A DNA stretch of 64,000 bases from Methylobacterium sp. CB376 (GTDB lineage: Bacteria; Pseudomonadota; Alphaproteobacteria; Rhizobiales; Beijerinckiaceae): NCBI RefSeq assembly GCF_029714205.1, contig NZ_CP121648.1:5467001-5531000 (forward strand), written 5' to 3'. This document shows positions 17,341 to 25,780 of the stretch, piece by piece. Every line of letters begins with the position of its first letter. The first letter of the stretch is position 1. The notes below the pieces were generated by a model that was given only the letters and a program-made list of their open reading frames with translations, did no database searches and was not told where the DNA came from. The translations under genes were made by a program, and so were the position numbers.

Positions 17341-17811
17341 TCAGAGGCCGAGATCGCCGAGACCGGGATGATCCTCCGGCCGGGGTCCGAGCGGCCAGTG
17401 GAACTTGCGGTCCTGCTCGCGCAGCGGCACGTCGTTGATCGAGGCCTCGCGCCGCCGCATCAGGCCGTTCGCGTCGAACTCCCACTGCTCGTTGCCGTGG
17501 GAGCGGAACCAGTGGCCCGAATCGTCGTGCCACTCGTAGGCGAAGCGCACGGCGATGCGGTTCTCGTGGAAGGCCCAGACCTCCTTGATCAGCCGGTAAT
17601 CGAGCTCGCGTGCCCATTTCCGGGTCAGGAACTCGACGATGGCCTCCCGCCCGGAGAAGAACTCCGCGCGGTTGCGCCAGCGGCTGTCGGGCGTGTAGGC
17701 GAGCGAGACCCGCACCGGGTCCCGGTGGTTCCAGGCATCCTCCGCGGCGCGGGCCTTGCGGGAAGCGGTCTCCGCCGTGAAGGGCGGCAGGGGCGGGCGG
17801 CTCTCCGACAT
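17341..17811 (-). CDS. DUF1348 / NTF2-like family protein
   Basis: 156 residues from ATG 17811. The fold is a cone-shaped NTF2-like barrel with family-typical strings: [60 protein letters not shown] and [18 protein letters not shown]1348 proteins are widespread in proteobacteria. Related folds act as isomerases or dehydratases on small ligands, but this subfamily has no proven reaction. It ends the leftward pair with argC, 8 nt apart. Confidence 0.88.
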   Translation of the reverse strand: MSESRPPLPPFTAETASRKARAAEDAWNHRDPVRVSLAYTPDSRWRNRAEFFSGREAIVEFLTRKWARELDYRLIKEVWAFHENRIAVRFAYEWHDDSGHWFRSHGNEQWEFDANGLMRRREASINDVPLREQDRKFHWPLGPRPEDHPGLGDLGL

Positions 17812-17819
17812 CGCCCGCC

Positions 17820-18767
17820 TCAGGCGAGATCCAGCATCAGGCGCAGGTTCTGCACCGCGGCGCCGGACGCGCCCTTGCCGAGATTGTCGAGCCGCGCGAC
17901 CAGCACCGCCTGGCCGTGCGCGTCCGAGCCGAACACGCGCAGCTCCAGACCGTCGGTGCCGTTGAGCGCCTCCGGCTCCAGCCGCTCGCGATGCGCCCCC
18001 TCCTCCGCGCCGGTGACCACCCGCACCAGCTCCTCGCCCGCGTAGCGCGCCGCCAGGGCCTGTTCGAGGTCGCCCGGGTGCGGCCGGCCCGGCAGCGCGT
18101 CGAGGTGGAGCGGGATCGACACCAGCATGCCCTGCCGGAAATTGCCGACCGAGGGCACGAAGATCGGGCGCCGGGTCAGGCGGCTGTAGGCCTGCGTCTC
18201 GGGCAGGTGCTTGTGGGCGAAGCCGAGGCCGTACAATTCGAAGGCCGGGGCGGTGCCGTCCTCGTAGGCCCCGATCATCTTGCGGCCGCCGCCGCTGTAG
18301 CCGCTCACCGCGTTGATGCTGATCGGGTGATCGGCCGGGATCAGCCCCGCATCGACGAGGGGGCGCAGGAGCGCGATCGCCCCGGTCGGGTAGCAGCCCG
18401 GATTGGCGACGCGCCGGGAGGCCCGCAGGGCCGCGCGCTGCTCGGGCGCGAGTTCGGCGAAGCCGTAGGTCCAGCCGGGGGCGACCCGGTGCGCGGTGCT
18501 GGCGTCCAGGATGCGCGGGCCGCCGCCCGGCAACGCGTCCGCCATCGCCACCGTCTCCTTGGCGGCGTCGTCGGGCAGGCACAGGACCACGAGGTCGACC
18601 TCGGCGAGGAGGGCGCGCTTGGCGTCCGGGTCCTTGCGCTGCGCGGGCGGGAGCGAGCGCAGAGTGATCTCGTGCGAGGGCTCCAGGCGCTCGCGGATGC
18701 CCAGGCCGGTCGTGCCGGCCTCGCCGTCAATGAAGACGCTGGGGCGGTTCGTGGCTGTGCGGCTCAT
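17820..18767 (-). CDS. argC: N-acetyl-gamma-glutamyl-phosphate reductase (short type)
   Basis: 315 residues from ATG 18767. [17 protein letters not shown] is the NADP-binding loop, [15 protein letters not shown] holds the catalytic Cys, and [15 protein letters not shown] and [20 protein letters not shown] segments are conserved in the type 2 enzyme. It catalyses the third step of arginine biosynthesis, reducing N-acetylglutamyl phosphate to the semialdehyde. The ~315-residue length fits the short alphaproteobacterial form. No other arg gene is in the window. Confidence 0.93.
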   Translation of the reverse strand: MSRTATNRPSVFIDGEAGTTGLGIRERLEPSHEITLRSLPPAQRKDPDAKRALLAEVDLVVLCLPDDAAKETVAMADALPGGGPRILDASTAHRVAPGWTYGFAELAPEQRAALRASRRVANPGCYPTGAIALLRPLVDAGLIPADHPISINAVSGYSGGGRKMIGAYEDGTAPAFELYGLGFAHKHLPETQAYSRLTRRPIFVPSVGNFRQGMLVSIPLHLDALPGRPHPGDLEQALAARYAGEELVRVVTGAEEGAHRERLEPEALNGTDGLELRVFGSDAHGQAVLVARLDNLGKGASGAAVQNLRLMLDLA

Positions 18768-18837
18768 GGCAGGCTCCGCGCGGCGTCGCGATCGGACGCC
18801 GGGACGCGATGTGGGATGGGGTCAGGAGCCCGCCAAG

Positions 18838-18882
18838 TCAACGGGGCGCGTATCAACGGGGCGCGCGTCAACGGGGGGCGTG
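18838..18882. repeat. Tandem repeat, 3 x 15 bp
   Basis: Three units close to TCAACGGGGCGCGNN (18838-18852, 18853-18867, 18868-18882) upstream of argC, between it and the divergent DUF5872 gene. A weaker fourth unit (GTCGACGGGGCGCGAC) follows near 18894. This is a small minisatellite in the divergent promoter region. Confidence 0.65.
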
Positions 18883-19001
18883 ACGTCGACCCGTCGACGG
18901 GGCGCGACGCCGCGCCGTTCCGCCCCCTCCCCCGCCGGGGAGGAACCGGGCGGGCCGAGGCCCGGTTGCCGTGTCCAAGACGATTGCACGCGAGGCAGAT
19001 C

Positions 19002-19604
19002 ATGGCCGGCACGGCGAAGCGAACGGATCCCAAGCTGTGGGAGCGGGTGAAGGCGAAGGTCACGCGCTCGAACAAGGGCGGCAAGCCCGGGCAATGGTCG
19101 GCGCGCAAGGCGCAGGCCGCCGTCCACGACTACAAGGAGGCGGGCGGCGGCTACGTGGGCGCGAAATCTCCCGACAACCACCTGACCCAGTGGACCGAGG
19201 AGGAGTGGGGCACGCGCTCGGGCGCCAAGAGCGGCGAGACCGGGGAGCGGTACCTGCCGAAGGCGGCCCGGGCGCGCCTCAGCCGGGGCGAGTACGCCCG
19301 CACCTCCGCCAAGAAGCGGGCCGACACCGCCAAGGGCAAGCAGCATTCGCGCCAGCCCGCCGACATCGCCGCCAAGACAGCCTCGGGGCGCAAGACAGCC
19401 GCGGCGCGCAAGGCAGCCGCGGCGCGCAAGACGGCCTCGGCCCGCAAGACGGCCTCGGCCCGCGAGACCGCGTCGGCGAAGCGCGATTCGGGCAAGGGCA
19501 CGACCAAGGCCGCCCTGCTGCGGGCCGCCCGCGCCCGCAACATCCCGGGCCGGTCGCGGATGTCGAAGGACGAATTGGAGCGGGCCCTCGGAGCGCGGGG
19601 GTGA
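19002..19604 (+). CDS. DUF5872-type protein with histone-H1-like Lys/Ala tail
   Basis: 200 residues from ATG 19002. The first ~110 residues (DPKLWERVKAKVTRSNKGGK, GQWSARKAQAAVHDYKEAGG, HLTQWTEEEWGTRSG, RYLPKAARARLS) match the conserved DUF5872 domain. Residues ~120-165 are a repetitive basic tail of KTASARKTASARK type, encoded by near-identical 18-bp units at 19375-19475. The end (TTKAALLRAARARNIPGRSR, MSKDELERAL) is a SAP- or Rho-N-like DNA-binding helix pair. It is probably a nucleoid-associated or DNA-protective protein. The tail length may vary by repeat slippage. Confidence 0.8.
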   Translation: MAGTAKRTDPKLWERVKAKVTRSNKGGKPGQWSARKAQAAVHDYKEAGGGYVGAKSPDNHLTQWTEEEWGTRSGAKSGETGERYLPKAARARLSRGEYARTSAKKRADTAKGKQHSRQPADIAAKTASGRKTAAARKAAAARKTASARKTASARETASAKRDSGKGTTKAALLRAARARNIPGRSRMSKDELERALGARG

Positions 19605-19641
19605 GGCGACGCCCGCCGCGCGGCGGCCGCGGCCCGGGCGT

Positions 19642-19813
19642 CATCCGACATCCGGTTGATGGCTTCGCCATCTCCCATTTCGGCCATGCGGATGTCGGCT
19701 TCGCTCAGGCGCCGCGCGGGCTCGTGATCCGGTTGATGGCTTCGCCATCTCCGATTTCGGCCATGCGGATGTCGGCTTCGCTCAGGCGCCGCGCTCAGGC
19801 GCCGCGCAGGCGC
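19642..19813. repeat. Dispersed palindromic element, locus 1 (two units)
   Basis: Two units, the first with an outer stem CCGACATCCG (19645-19654) paired to CGGATGTCGG (19689-19698) around an inner hairpin GATGGC-TTC-GCCATC (19658-19672). It is followed by GCTTCGCTCAGGCGCCGCGC. A second unit repeats the inner hairpin at 19735-19749. The same architecture occurs at 25622-25730 and 39766-39874. All three loci lie between convergent genes. Confidence 0.8.
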
Positions 19814-19854
19814 GTGATCCGGGATCCGCGTCGATCAAGCGGATCCCGGATCAC
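19814..19854. terminator. Perfect 16-bp inverted repeat at the 3' end of the caspase gene
   Basis: Arms 19814-19829 and 19839-19854 are perfectly complementary with a 9-nt loop. The right arm includes the stop codon of the leftward caspase gene (19853-19851). The repeat sits at the end of palindromic locus 1 and can act as a bidirectional terminator for the convergent gene pair. Confidence 0.65.
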
Positions 19855-21290
19855 TCCTCGCCCACGCTCTCGCGCAGGCGCTGCAGCTGCGGGCGCAGCT
19901 CCTGGCAGCTGAGGTCGCGCGCGAAGCGGTCGATCGCCGGCACGTCGCGGCTGTTGCGCAGCTGGGCGAGGATCTGGGCCTCGCGCTCGCAGGCGCCCGG
20001 GGTCGCCCGCGCCGTGCTCGTCGTCAGCGGCTCGCCGGGGATCGGCGGGATCGGGTCGGGCAGAACGGAAGGCGGTGCGGGCGGACGCACCGCCTCGATC
20101 AGCCGGGCGAGCTGCGGGCGCAGCGCCTCGCAGGTGAATTCGCGCTCGAAGCGCAGCACTGCCTCCGGCGCGCGGGTCGCGCGCAGGCGGGCGAGGGTCT
20201 GGGCCTCGCGCTGGCAGGCCCCGTTGTGCTCGGCGCCGGGCGGGGAAGCGGCGGGGCCGGGCGCGACGGCGGCGGTCGCCGGGTCGGTGCCGACCGGCCG
20301 CGTCTGCGGGAGCGGCCGGCGGGCTGGCTCGCCGGCCGGCGGCGCGGCCGGGCTGCCCGTGAGCTTGGCCACCTGGGCGCGGGCCAGATCCGCGTAGAAG
20401 CCGGCCGGATGCGCGGCCAGGAAGGAGGACCACGCCTCCCGCGTGCCGACGCGCTCGGCGAATTCGTAGTCGCGCCGCATCTCCTTGGGGTCGCCCTCCG
20501 GGTCGGCGGCCCTGACGTCCGGCACCAGCGCCATGGTGGCGCCCCCGAGGGAGCCGTAGACGAAGGGCTCCTGCTTGCCGCCGGTGAGGCGCAGAACCTC
20601 GTCGCGGACCCGCCCGAAGGCGACCCGCACGTCGAGGCCCGGCGCCGCGAGGTGCTTGAGCATCGCCGTCGTGAAGGGGCTGTGGTCGCCGCCGCCGTCG
20701 TCGGCGACCGACCCGGCCTTGGCCGCGAAGGCCACGAGGGTGTCGCTGATCAGCGGGTCCACCTTGGCGAGGCCGTTCGCCACGCCCCGGATGCTCACCA
20801 TCCGCTGCATGCCGACGTTGAACGGGTTGTTGCGGCAGGCATCCAGGATGACGAGGCGCAGGCGCCGCGCCGGCTCGATCGCGCGGATCACCCGCTCCAG
20901 CGACAAACCCTCGTCCTCGACGTCGAAATCGGTCCGCAGGCGGGCATCGGTCGGGATCAGGTAGTTGACCCCCGCGACCTCGATGCCGTGGCCGGCGAAG
21001 AACACCACCGCAACGTCCGCGTCGCGGCTAGTCTGCATGAATTCCCGCACGGTGCGTTTCAGCTCGACCGTGCCGAGATCCTGCCTCAGGTCGACCGACT
21101 CGAAGCCCGCCCGGCGCAGCATCTCCGCCATGGCCGAGGCGTCGCGGCCCGGATTGGCGAGCACCGGCACGGAGCGGTAGGCGGAGTTCCCGATCACCAG
21201 GGCGACGCGCCGGTCGGCCGCCGAGGCCCCCGTCCCGGTCAGGAGGCATGCCGCCAGGATCAGGAGCGGTCCCAGTCTCCACCGCAACAT
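19851..21290 (-). CDS. Secreted caspase-family (peptidase C14) protein
   Basis: 479 residues from ATG 21290 with GGAGGCGAGG upstream; signal peptide ending TGASAAD. The caspase domain spans about residues 25-255: RRVALVIGNSAYRSVPVL, the catalytic His in VVFFAGHGIEVAGVNYLIP, and the catalytic Cys in LVILDACRNNPF. Both catalytic residues are present. After a Pro-rich linker the C-terminus carries two copies of a ~45-residue module (CQREAQTLARLR...CEALRPQLARL and CEREAQILAQLR...CQELRPQLQRL), each with two cysteines. Secreted caspase-like proteins of this type are common in Rhizobiales; targets are unknown. Confidence 0.88.
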   Translation of the reverse strand: MLRWRLGPLLILAACLLTGTGASAADRRVALVIGNSAYRSVPVLANPGRDASAMAEMLRRAGFESVDLRQDLGTVELKRTVREFMQTSRDADVAVVFFAGHGIEVAGVNYLIPTDARLRTDFDVEDEGLSLERVIRAIEPARRLRLVILDACRNNPFNVGMQRMVSIRGVANGLAKVDPLISDTLVAFAAKAGSVADDGGGDHSPFTTAMLKHLAAPGLDVRVAFGRVRDEVLRLTGGKQEPFVYGSLGGATMALVPDVRAADPEGDPKEMRRDYEFAERVGTREAWSSFLAAHPAGFYADLARAQVAKLTGSPAAPPAGEPARRPLPQTRPVGTDPATAAVAPGPAASPPGAEHNGACQREAQTLARLRATRAPEAVLRFEREFTCEALRPQLARLIEAVRPPAPPSVLPDPIPPIPGEPLTTSTARATPGACEREAQILAQLRNSRDVPAIDRFARDLSCQELRPQLQRLRESVGEE

Positions 21291-21430
21291 CCTCGCCTCC
21301 TCGCGGCGCTCCCGCGCGACGCGCTCCCCCGCTTCTCCGGGACGGGCCCGGCCCGATGGACGGTTCCCCGCCCCGATACCGCGACCCAGCATGCGCCGGT
21401 TGCGGCCATGAACGCAATCAACTGTGACGT

Positions 21431-21510
21431 GCTCAAGCCCGCTCCGGCCGGCGGCGGGCGCTCAAGCCCGCCCCGGGCGGCGGGCGCTCAAGCCCGCCGC
21501 CGGCCGGGAT
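21431..21510. repeat. Tandem repeat of ~26-29 bp, three units
   Basis: GCTCAAGCCCG recurs at 21431, 21460 and 21486, each followed by a GC-rich CCGGSCGGCGGG tract. It lies between the caspase gene and the small leftward gene, and covers the last codons and stop of the latter. Confidence 0.6.
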
Positions 21511-21613
21511 GCGGGATGATCCGCGCCGGGGCCGGCTGCGGCTCGACCGGCTTGTCGGGAAACCACATCTTCACCGTCGTCCCCGTGCGGGGGTCCAGGA
21601 TGGTGAGGGTCAT
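21488..21613 (-). CDS. Small protein of 41 residues
   Basis: Starts at ATG 21613 behind a strong ribosome binding site (AGAGGAGG). It reads MTLTILDPRTGTTVKMWFPD, then KPVEPQPAPARIIPHPG and a basic end. The opening is a short beta-hairpin-like segment, the rest a Pro-rich tail. Short proteins beginning MTLTI-DPRTG recur in Methylobacterium and Bradyrhizobium in my experience, so I take it as real. Function unknown. Confidence 0.55.
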   Translation of the reverse strand: MTLTILDPRTGTTVKMWFPDKPVEPQPAPARIIPHPGRRRA

Positions 21614-21691
21614 GGACGCCTCCTCTGTCGCTGATGCGGACCATTCCATCCCCCGGCCCGGGCGGATGTGATGGACCGCACCCGGGGCGCC

Positions 21692-22576
21692 TCAGCCGTA
21701 GCGGCCCCGCCGCGGCGCCCGCGCCCGGGGCGGCCGGCCCGAGGCGGTGACGAGGACGCGGATCGGCTTGGAATAGATCGGCGGATCGTGCGGGACGTGG
21801 TCCTCGTCGGCGAGCAGCAACTGCAGGGTGTGGCGGCCGAGCGGCAGCGTCACGCGCGCCTCGGTCTGGCCCGCGCCGAAATGCAGGTGGTTGAAATCGT
21901 TGGGAATCGGCCGGTCGAAGGGCGGCAGCGGCGTGTCGATGAGCAGGTGGTGGTGGCCCGTATTGGCCTTGACGATCCCGGCCGGCGCCACGCCCATGTT
22001 GATGAGACCGAACCGGACCAGGACGGTGCGCGGCACCGTGGCGCCGTTCACCGGGCTCGCGATGTAGACCTTGGCGCCCTTGGCCGAGGCCCGGCGCTGC
22101 CCCGGCGGTCTCGGCCCGGCCGCGACGCCGCCGGCGCCGCCCTCCCGCACCACCACCCGGATCTTCTCCGACATGATCGGGGGCGAATGCGCGATGTGCT
22201 TGTGGTCGCCGAGCAGGAGCTGCAGCGTGTGCTCGCCCGGAGGCAGGTTCAGCTCGGCCTCGGTCTGACCCGCGCCGAAATGCAGGTGGTTGAAGTCGTT
22301 GGGGATCGGCTCGGAGAGGTTCGGCAGGTCGGTATCGACCAGCAGGTGGTGGTGGCCGGCATTCTCCCGCGGCACGCCCGCCGGCGCCACGCCCATGCCG
22401 TGCAGGCCGAAATGGATCGTGGTCCGGGTCGGCAGCACGCTCCCGTCCTTGACGTCGACGAAGTAGACGCTCGCGCCGGCCGGCGCCGGGGAGGGTCCGC
22501 CCCGCGGCGCCTCCTGGGCGATGCCGGGGTGCGGCAGGAACAACAGCAGTGCCGGCAATAGCCTGGTGAGTCGCAT
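21692..22576 (-). CDS. Exported tandem DUF4399 protein
   Basis: 294 residues from ATG 22576 with GAGGAGAGG upstream; signal peptide ending HPGIAQ. It contains two DUF4399 domains (about residues 35-145 and 165-280). Each carries GHHHLLVDT or GHHHLLIDT, PIPNDFNHLHFGAGQTEA and an HTLQLLLGD or HTLQLLLAD strand. The two halves are highly similar, an internal duplication. The His clusters look able to bind metal. It lies between two caspase-like genes. DUF4399 proteins usually have one domain, so the tandem form is notable. Function unknown. Confidence 0.85.
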   Translation of the reverse strand: MRLTRLLPALLLFLPHPGIAQEAPRGGPSPAPAGASVYFVDVKDGSVLPTRTTIHFGLHGMGVAPAGVPRENAGHHHLLVDTDLPNLSEPIPNDFNHLHFGAGQTEAELNLPPGEHTLQLLLGDHKHIAHSPPIMSEKIRVVVREGGAGGVAAGPRPPGQRRASAKGAKVYIASPVNGATVPRTVLVRFGLINMGVAPAGIVKANTGHHHLLIDTPLPPFDRPIPNDFNHLHFGAGQTEARVTLPLGRHTLQLLLADEDHVPHDPPIYSKPIRVLVTASGRPPRARAPRRGRYG

Positions 22577-22791
22577 CGCCCTCTCCTCCGGGTCAGCCAC
22601 GACGCCGAAATGTCACCCAATAATCGGTCCCACGCAAAGCACAGTGCCTCTTTTTACTGCTCCTCGTTCAGTCGAGATGTGCTTTGATAAGCGGCAAAAT
22701 GCCGCAATCACAGTTTTTCCCTACCACGCCGGAGCGATTCGTTGTTGGCTGTGCTGCGGGTCGCGCGATGACCTGGGTGTGCGAGTCGAGC

Positions 22792-24399
22792 ATGGGACGG
22801 ACCGGACCGGCCGGTGCGGCGCTTGCGGCGGCGAGGAGCCTCGTCCTCCTCCTGTGCCTCGTCCTCGGGCCGGGACCGGCGGCGGCGCAGGGCCGCGCGG
22901 TGGTCCTCGAAGCGAGCCCGCGCATCGCTCTCGTCATCAGCAACTCGGCCTATTCGGGCGGGGGCGATCCCCTCGGGACCAACCGCTCCGCCCGCCTCGT
23001 CGCGGAGGAGCTGGACCGGCTCGGCTTCGTGGTGGAGGCCGGGGAGAATCTCACCAAGGCGCAGATGCAGCAGCGCGTCGCCGAGGTCGCGGCCCGGATC
23101 GGGCGCAGCTCCGTGGTGGTGTTCTTCTACAACGGCTACGCGATCCGCTCGGGCCAGCAGAATTTCCTGATCCCGGTCGGGGCCAGCGTGCGCTCCGAGG
23201 TTCAGGTGCGCCAGGAGGGGCTCGACCTCGACTCGATCCTCGCCGAGTTCACCCGCCGCGGGGCGGCGACCCGGATCGTCATCGTGGACGCGGCCCGGCG
23301 CAACCCGTTCGAGGAGACGTTCCGGCGCCCGCCCGAGGGCTTGGCGGCCCTCGACATGCGCGACGGCACGCTGGCGATCTTCAGCGCCGCCCTCGACAAG
23401 CCGCCGGAGGAGGCCGACGACGGCGGCCTGTTCGTGCGCGAGCTCCTGCGCCAGATCGCGGCCCCGGGCGTGAGCGCCGAGCAGGGCTTCGCGCGCACCC
23501 GGATGGCGGTGGCGCGGGCGACCGGGGCGCGGCGCGTGCCCTGGGTCTCCTCCTCCCTCCTCGACGACGTCTTCTTCGCGACGCCGGGCGCGGCGCCTCG
23601 CCCGCCGCCCGCCGGCCCGCCGCCGGTGGCCGAGGCGCCCTCCCCGCCCCCGGCCTCCGAGCGCGCGGCGGGCGAGGGGCCGAGGCCGGGCGAGACCTTC
23701 CGCGACTGCCCGACCTGCCCGGAACTCGTCGTGGTGCCGGCGGGCGACTTCGTGATGGGCGGGGACGCGGAGTACGAGAAGCCCGCCCACCGGGTGACGA
23801 TCCGGCGCCCCTTCGCGATCGGCCGGCACGAGGTGACCTTCGCGCAGTGGGATGCCTGCGTGGCCGCGGGCGGCTGCAAGGGCGACATCGACGACCACGG
23901 CTTCGGGCGCGGCGACCGACCGGTCATCGACGTGAGCTACGACGACGTGCAGGGCTACCTGCGCTGGCTGTCCGCGCAGACGCGCCGGACCTACCGCCTG
24001 CCGAGCGAGGCGGAGTGGGAATACGCGGCCCGCGCGGGCGCGACCTCGCCGTTCTGGTGGGGGCCGGCGGCGGGCAGCGGGCGGGCGAATTGCGAGGATT
24101 GCAGCCAGGCTCCGTCCCACCGCACCGTCGCGGTGGGCTCGTACCGCCCCAACGCCTTCGGGCTGTTCGACACCGCCGGCAACGCCGCCGAGTGGGTCGA
24201 GGATTGCTGGAACATGAGCTACCGGGGGGCGCCGACCGACGGCGCGGCGTGGCGCACGGGCCAGTGCGACCTGCGCGTCCTGCGCGGCGGCTCCTTCACG
24301 GCCCGCTCGGCGCTCCTGCGCTCGGGCTCGCGCTTCCGCTACGACCACGACATCCGCTACTACGCCAACGGGTTCCGGGTGGTGCGGGAGCTCCCCTGA
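22792..24399 (+). CDS. Caspase-fold protein lacking the catalytic dyad, fused to an FGE/SUMF1-like domain
   Basis: 535 residues from ATG 22792 (ATG 22768 also possible); signal peptide ending GPAAAQG. Residues ~40-260 have the caspase fold (RIALVISNSAYSGGGDPLG, QNFLIPVGASVRSEVQ, GTLAIFSAALDKPPEE). The His motif GHG is replaced by YNGYAIRSG, and the Cys in DAC-RNNPF is Ala (VIVDAARRNPFEE), so protease activity is lost. After a Pro-rich linker, residues ~330-535 form a formylglycine-generating-enzyme-like domain (PAGDFVMGGDAEYEKPAHRV, RLPSEAEWEYAARAGA, NAFGLFDTAGNAAEWVED, LRGGSFTARSALLRSGSRFR). The FGE catalytic Cys pair is absent. It is probably a binding or scaffold protein in the periplasm. 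Confidence 0.85.
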   Translation: MGRTGPAGAALAAARSLVLLLCLVLGPGPAAAQGRAVVLEASPRIALVISNSAYSGGGDPLGTNRSARLVAEELDRLGFVVEAGENLTKAQMQQRVAEVAARIGRSSVVVFFYNGYAIRSGQQNFLIPVGASVRSEVQVRQEGLDLDSILAEFTRRGAATRIVIVDAARRNPFEETFRRPPEGLAALDMRDGTLAIFSAALDKPPEEADDGGLFVRELLRQIAAPGVSAEQGFARTRMAVARATGARRVPWVSSSLLDDVFFATPGAAPRPPPAGPPPVAEAPSPPPASERAAGEGPRPGETFRDCPTCPELVVVPAGDFVMGGDAEYEKPAHRVTIRRPFAIGRHEVTFAQWDACVAAGGCKGDIDDHGFGRGDRPVIDVSYDDVQGYLRWLSAQTRRTYRLPSEAEWEYAARAGATSPFWWGPAAGSGRANCEDCSQAPSHRTVAVGSYRPNAFGLFDTAGNAAEWVEDCWNMSYRGAPTDGAAWRTGQCDLRVLRGGSFTARSALLRSGSRFRYDHDIRYYANGFRVVRELP

Positions 24400-24494
24400 T
24401 CCGCACCGGGCCGGGGCCGGCCTGCGCCACATCGCCCCTTGCGGCGGGCCGGGCGGCGGGGGATGGGCAGGCTTTCGTCCCCGAGGAGCCCCCG

Positions 24495-25625
24495 ATGTCC
24501 CCCGAATCCGCCGCCCCGTCGCCCGAGGAGGCCGTCGCCGCGATCAGCCGCTGGCTCTCGGTCGAGAGCCCGACCCACCACGCGGCCGGGGTCAACCGGA
24601 TGATGGACCTCGTCGCCGACGAGGCCGAGGCGACCGGCATCCCGTGGGAGCGGATCGGCGGCACGCAGGGCCTCGGCGACAGCCTGATCCTGCGGGCCGG
24701 GCCGCGGACCGGGGAGCCCGCCCTCCTGGTCCTGTCGCACCTCGACACGGTCCATCCGGTCGGCACCCTGGCGGAGCTGCCGGTGCGGGTCGAGGGCGAC
24801 CGGCTCTACGGGCCGGGCGTGTACGACATGAAGGGCGGGGCGTGGCTCTGCCTGCAGGGCTTCATCGCCGCGGCGAAGGGCGGGCAGGCCCGGCGGCCCC
24901 TCGTCTTCCTGTTCACGAGCGACGAGGAGATCGGCTCGCCGACGACCCGCGGGCTGATCGAGGATCTGGGGCGGCGGGCCGAGGCGGTGCTGGTGACCGA
25001 GCCCGGCCGGGACGGCGGCCGGGTGGTCACGGGCCGCAAGGGCGTCGGGCGCTTCGACATCCACGTGGAGGGGCGCCCCGCCCATGCCGGTAGCCGCCAC
25101 GCGGAGGGGCGCAACGCGATCCGCGAGGCCGCCCGGCTGATCCTGGAGATCGAGGCCCTGACCGACTACGCGCGCGGCATCACCACCACGGTCGGGCTGG
25201 TCCAGGGCGGCACCGCCGAGAACGTGGTGCCGCAGCATTGCCGCTTCACCGCGGACCTGCGGGTGGTGACGGAGGAGGACGGGCGGGCCTGCGTGGCGCG
25301 CCTCCGCGGCCTGCAGGCCGCGCCCGACTTCACCGTGACGGTGACCGGCGGCATGAACCGCCCGCCCTATCCGCGCTCGGACCTGACCGGCCGGCTCTTC
25401 GCGCAGGCGCGCGCCATCGCCGAGCAGGAGCTCGGCCTCGCCCTCGGCGAGGTGCCGCTGACGGGCGGCGGCTCGGACGGGAACTTCACGGCGGCGCTCG
25501 GCGTGCCGACCCTCGACGGCCTCGGCATCGACGGGGACGGCGCCCACACGCTGTGGGAGTACGGCCTGATCTCCTCCATCGCGCCGCGGCGGCGGCTGAT
25601 GCAGCGGATGCTGGAGACGCTGTGA
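24495..25625 (+). CDS. M20 family metallopeptidase (CPG2-like)
   Basis: 376 residues from ATG 24495 with GAGGAG upstream, no signal peptide. Zinc ligands and catalytic acids are present: the His in LLVLSHLDTVHPVG, the Asp in GPGVYDMKGG, the Glu pair in LFTSDEEIGSP, the acid in VLVTEPGRDGG and the His near DGDGAHT. The dimerisation domain follows RKGVGRFDIHVEGRPAHAGS. Family members hydrolyse C-terminal glutamate or other N-acyl amino acids or dipeptides. The stop codon overlaps the dispersed palindromic element at 25622. Confidence 0.88.
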   Translation: MSPESAAPSPEEAVAAISRWLSVESPTHHAAGVNRMMDLVADEAEATGIPWERIGGTQGLGDSLILRAGPRTGEPALLVLSHLDTVHPVGTLAELPVRVEGDRLYGPGVYDMKGGAWLCLQGFIAAAKGGQARRPLVFLFTSDEEIGSPTTRGLIEDLGRRAEAVLVTEPGRDGGRVVTGRKGVGRFDIHVEGRPAHAGSRHAEGRNAIREAARLILEIEALTDYARGITTTVGLVQGGTAENVVPQHCRFTADLRVVTEEDGRACVARLRGLQAAPDFTVTVTGGMNRPPYPRSDLTGRLFAQARAIAEQELGLALGEVPLTGGGSDGNFTAALGVPTLDGLGIDGDGAHTLWEYGLISSIAPRRRLMQRMLETL

Positions 25626-25730
25626 TCCGAAATCCGACGGATTGCGTCGCAATGCGGATTTCGGCTTCGCTCAAGCGCCGCGCCGGCTCGTGATCCGACG
25701 GATTGCGTCGCAATGCGGATTTGGCGCAGC
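25622..25730. repeat. Dispersed palindromic element, locus 2 (two units)
   Basis: The outer stem CCGAAATCCG (25627-25636) pairs with CGGATTTCGG (25655-25664). The inner hairpin is ATTGCG-T-CGCAAT (25641-25653). CTTCGCTCAAGCGCCGCGCC follows, then a second unit with the same inner hairpin at 25702-25714. Compared with locus 1, the stem base A pairs with T here and C with G there, so pairing is conserved. Located between convergent M20 peptidase and HD-GYP genes. Confidence 0.8.
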
Positions 25731-25780
25731 CCGCGCCCCGTCCGGGCCCCCTCGGGGTCCGGGAACGAAGGGCCGGGCCG

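Noticed and set aside
22684..22767. Upstream extension of the pseudo-caspase from 22684
   Set aside because: The extra residues before the signal peptide are unlike an export signal and have no ribosome binding site; the starts at 22768 or 22792 fit better.
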